DNA from: Spirochaetales bacterium
Lineage (GTDB): Bacteria > Spirochaetota > Spirochaetia > Sphaerochaetales > Sphaerochaetaceae
Reading direction: 5' to 3'
Assembly (NCBI GenBank): GCA_028723145.1
Contig: JAQYFM010000240.1
Location: 1-13,993 of the forward strand
DNA: 13,993 nucleotides
The notes beneath the pieces were generated by a model. That model saw nothing but the letters and a program-made list of their open reading frames with translations. It was not told the DNA's origin and ran no database searches. Positions 13,938 through 13,993 of the stretch are shown piece after piece (position 1 is the first letter of the stretch; the number at the start of each line of letters is the position of its first letter). The translations under genes and the position numbers were made by a program.

Positions 13938-13993
13938 GTATTGAATTAATATTTAAGAAATGTCATTAAATAAAAATACACTATTATTATCCT

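Noticed and set aside
1..13993. CRISPR array, insertion sequence, prophage or long direct repeats
   Set aside because: No spaced repeats, transposase, integrase or phage genes were seen on either strand; the only near-repeat is the tRNA-Ser pair.

Overview
This is an AT-rich bacterial chromosome segment with dense genes, mixed strand order and no sign of phage, plasmid or insertion sequences. The best guess for the source is a host-associated, Treponema-like spirochaete. The hints are a lipoprotein signal ending LFSC, a short SRP RNA without an Alu domain, a membrane diguanylate cyclase, many genes without a Shine-Dalgarno sequence, and carbohydrate genes of gut type. No taxonomic marker in the window proves this, and a low-GC Firmicutes-type genome cannot be excluded.

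Bases 1-4603 (minus strand) form a tight operon: MATE-family exporter, N-acetylglucosamine-6-phosphate deacetylase (nagA), an M20 aminoacyl-histidine-type dipeptidase (pepD-like) and a class I amidotransferase-like gamma-glutamyl hydrolase that runs off the left edge. The last three genes are linked by overlap or very short gaps, so translational coupling is likely. The set suggests salvage of amino sugars and peptides. A diacylglycerol-kinase-family lipid kinase is transcribed divergently at 4689-5618.

Bases 5620-8200 (plus strand) hold two separate carbohydrate genes, each with its own promoter and terminator: an (alpha/alpha)6-barrel glycosidase-like protein and a short-chain dehydrogenase that strongly resembles Bacteroidetes gluconate 5-dehydrogenase. 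The dehydrogenase promoter carries three inverted repeats. One of them closely matches the KdgR operator of hexuronate catabolism as I recall it. A family-5 solute-binding lipoprotein without permease genes follows (8226-9710). Its transcription terminator appears to lie inside its own last codons, because recR converges on it with overlapping stop codons.

Bases 9707-12239 (minus strand) are the conserved dnaX-ybaB-recR replication and recombination operon. dnaX contains an A AAA AAG heptamer in the correct register, followed four bases later by a 9-bp hairpin. This is the layout of the E. coli programmed -1 frameshift and would give a gamma-like product of 400 residues. Divergent from dnaX lies the small SRP RNA gene (ffs, 12382-12478), directly preceded by a perfect tRNA T-arm-like hairpin. 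A diguanylate cyclase (12533-13666) follows. Two minus-strand tRNA-Ser genes (anticodons GGA and CGA) close the window.

The points most worth checking are the dnaX frameshift cassette, the operator cluster before the dehydrogenase, and the tRNA-like element abutting ffs.
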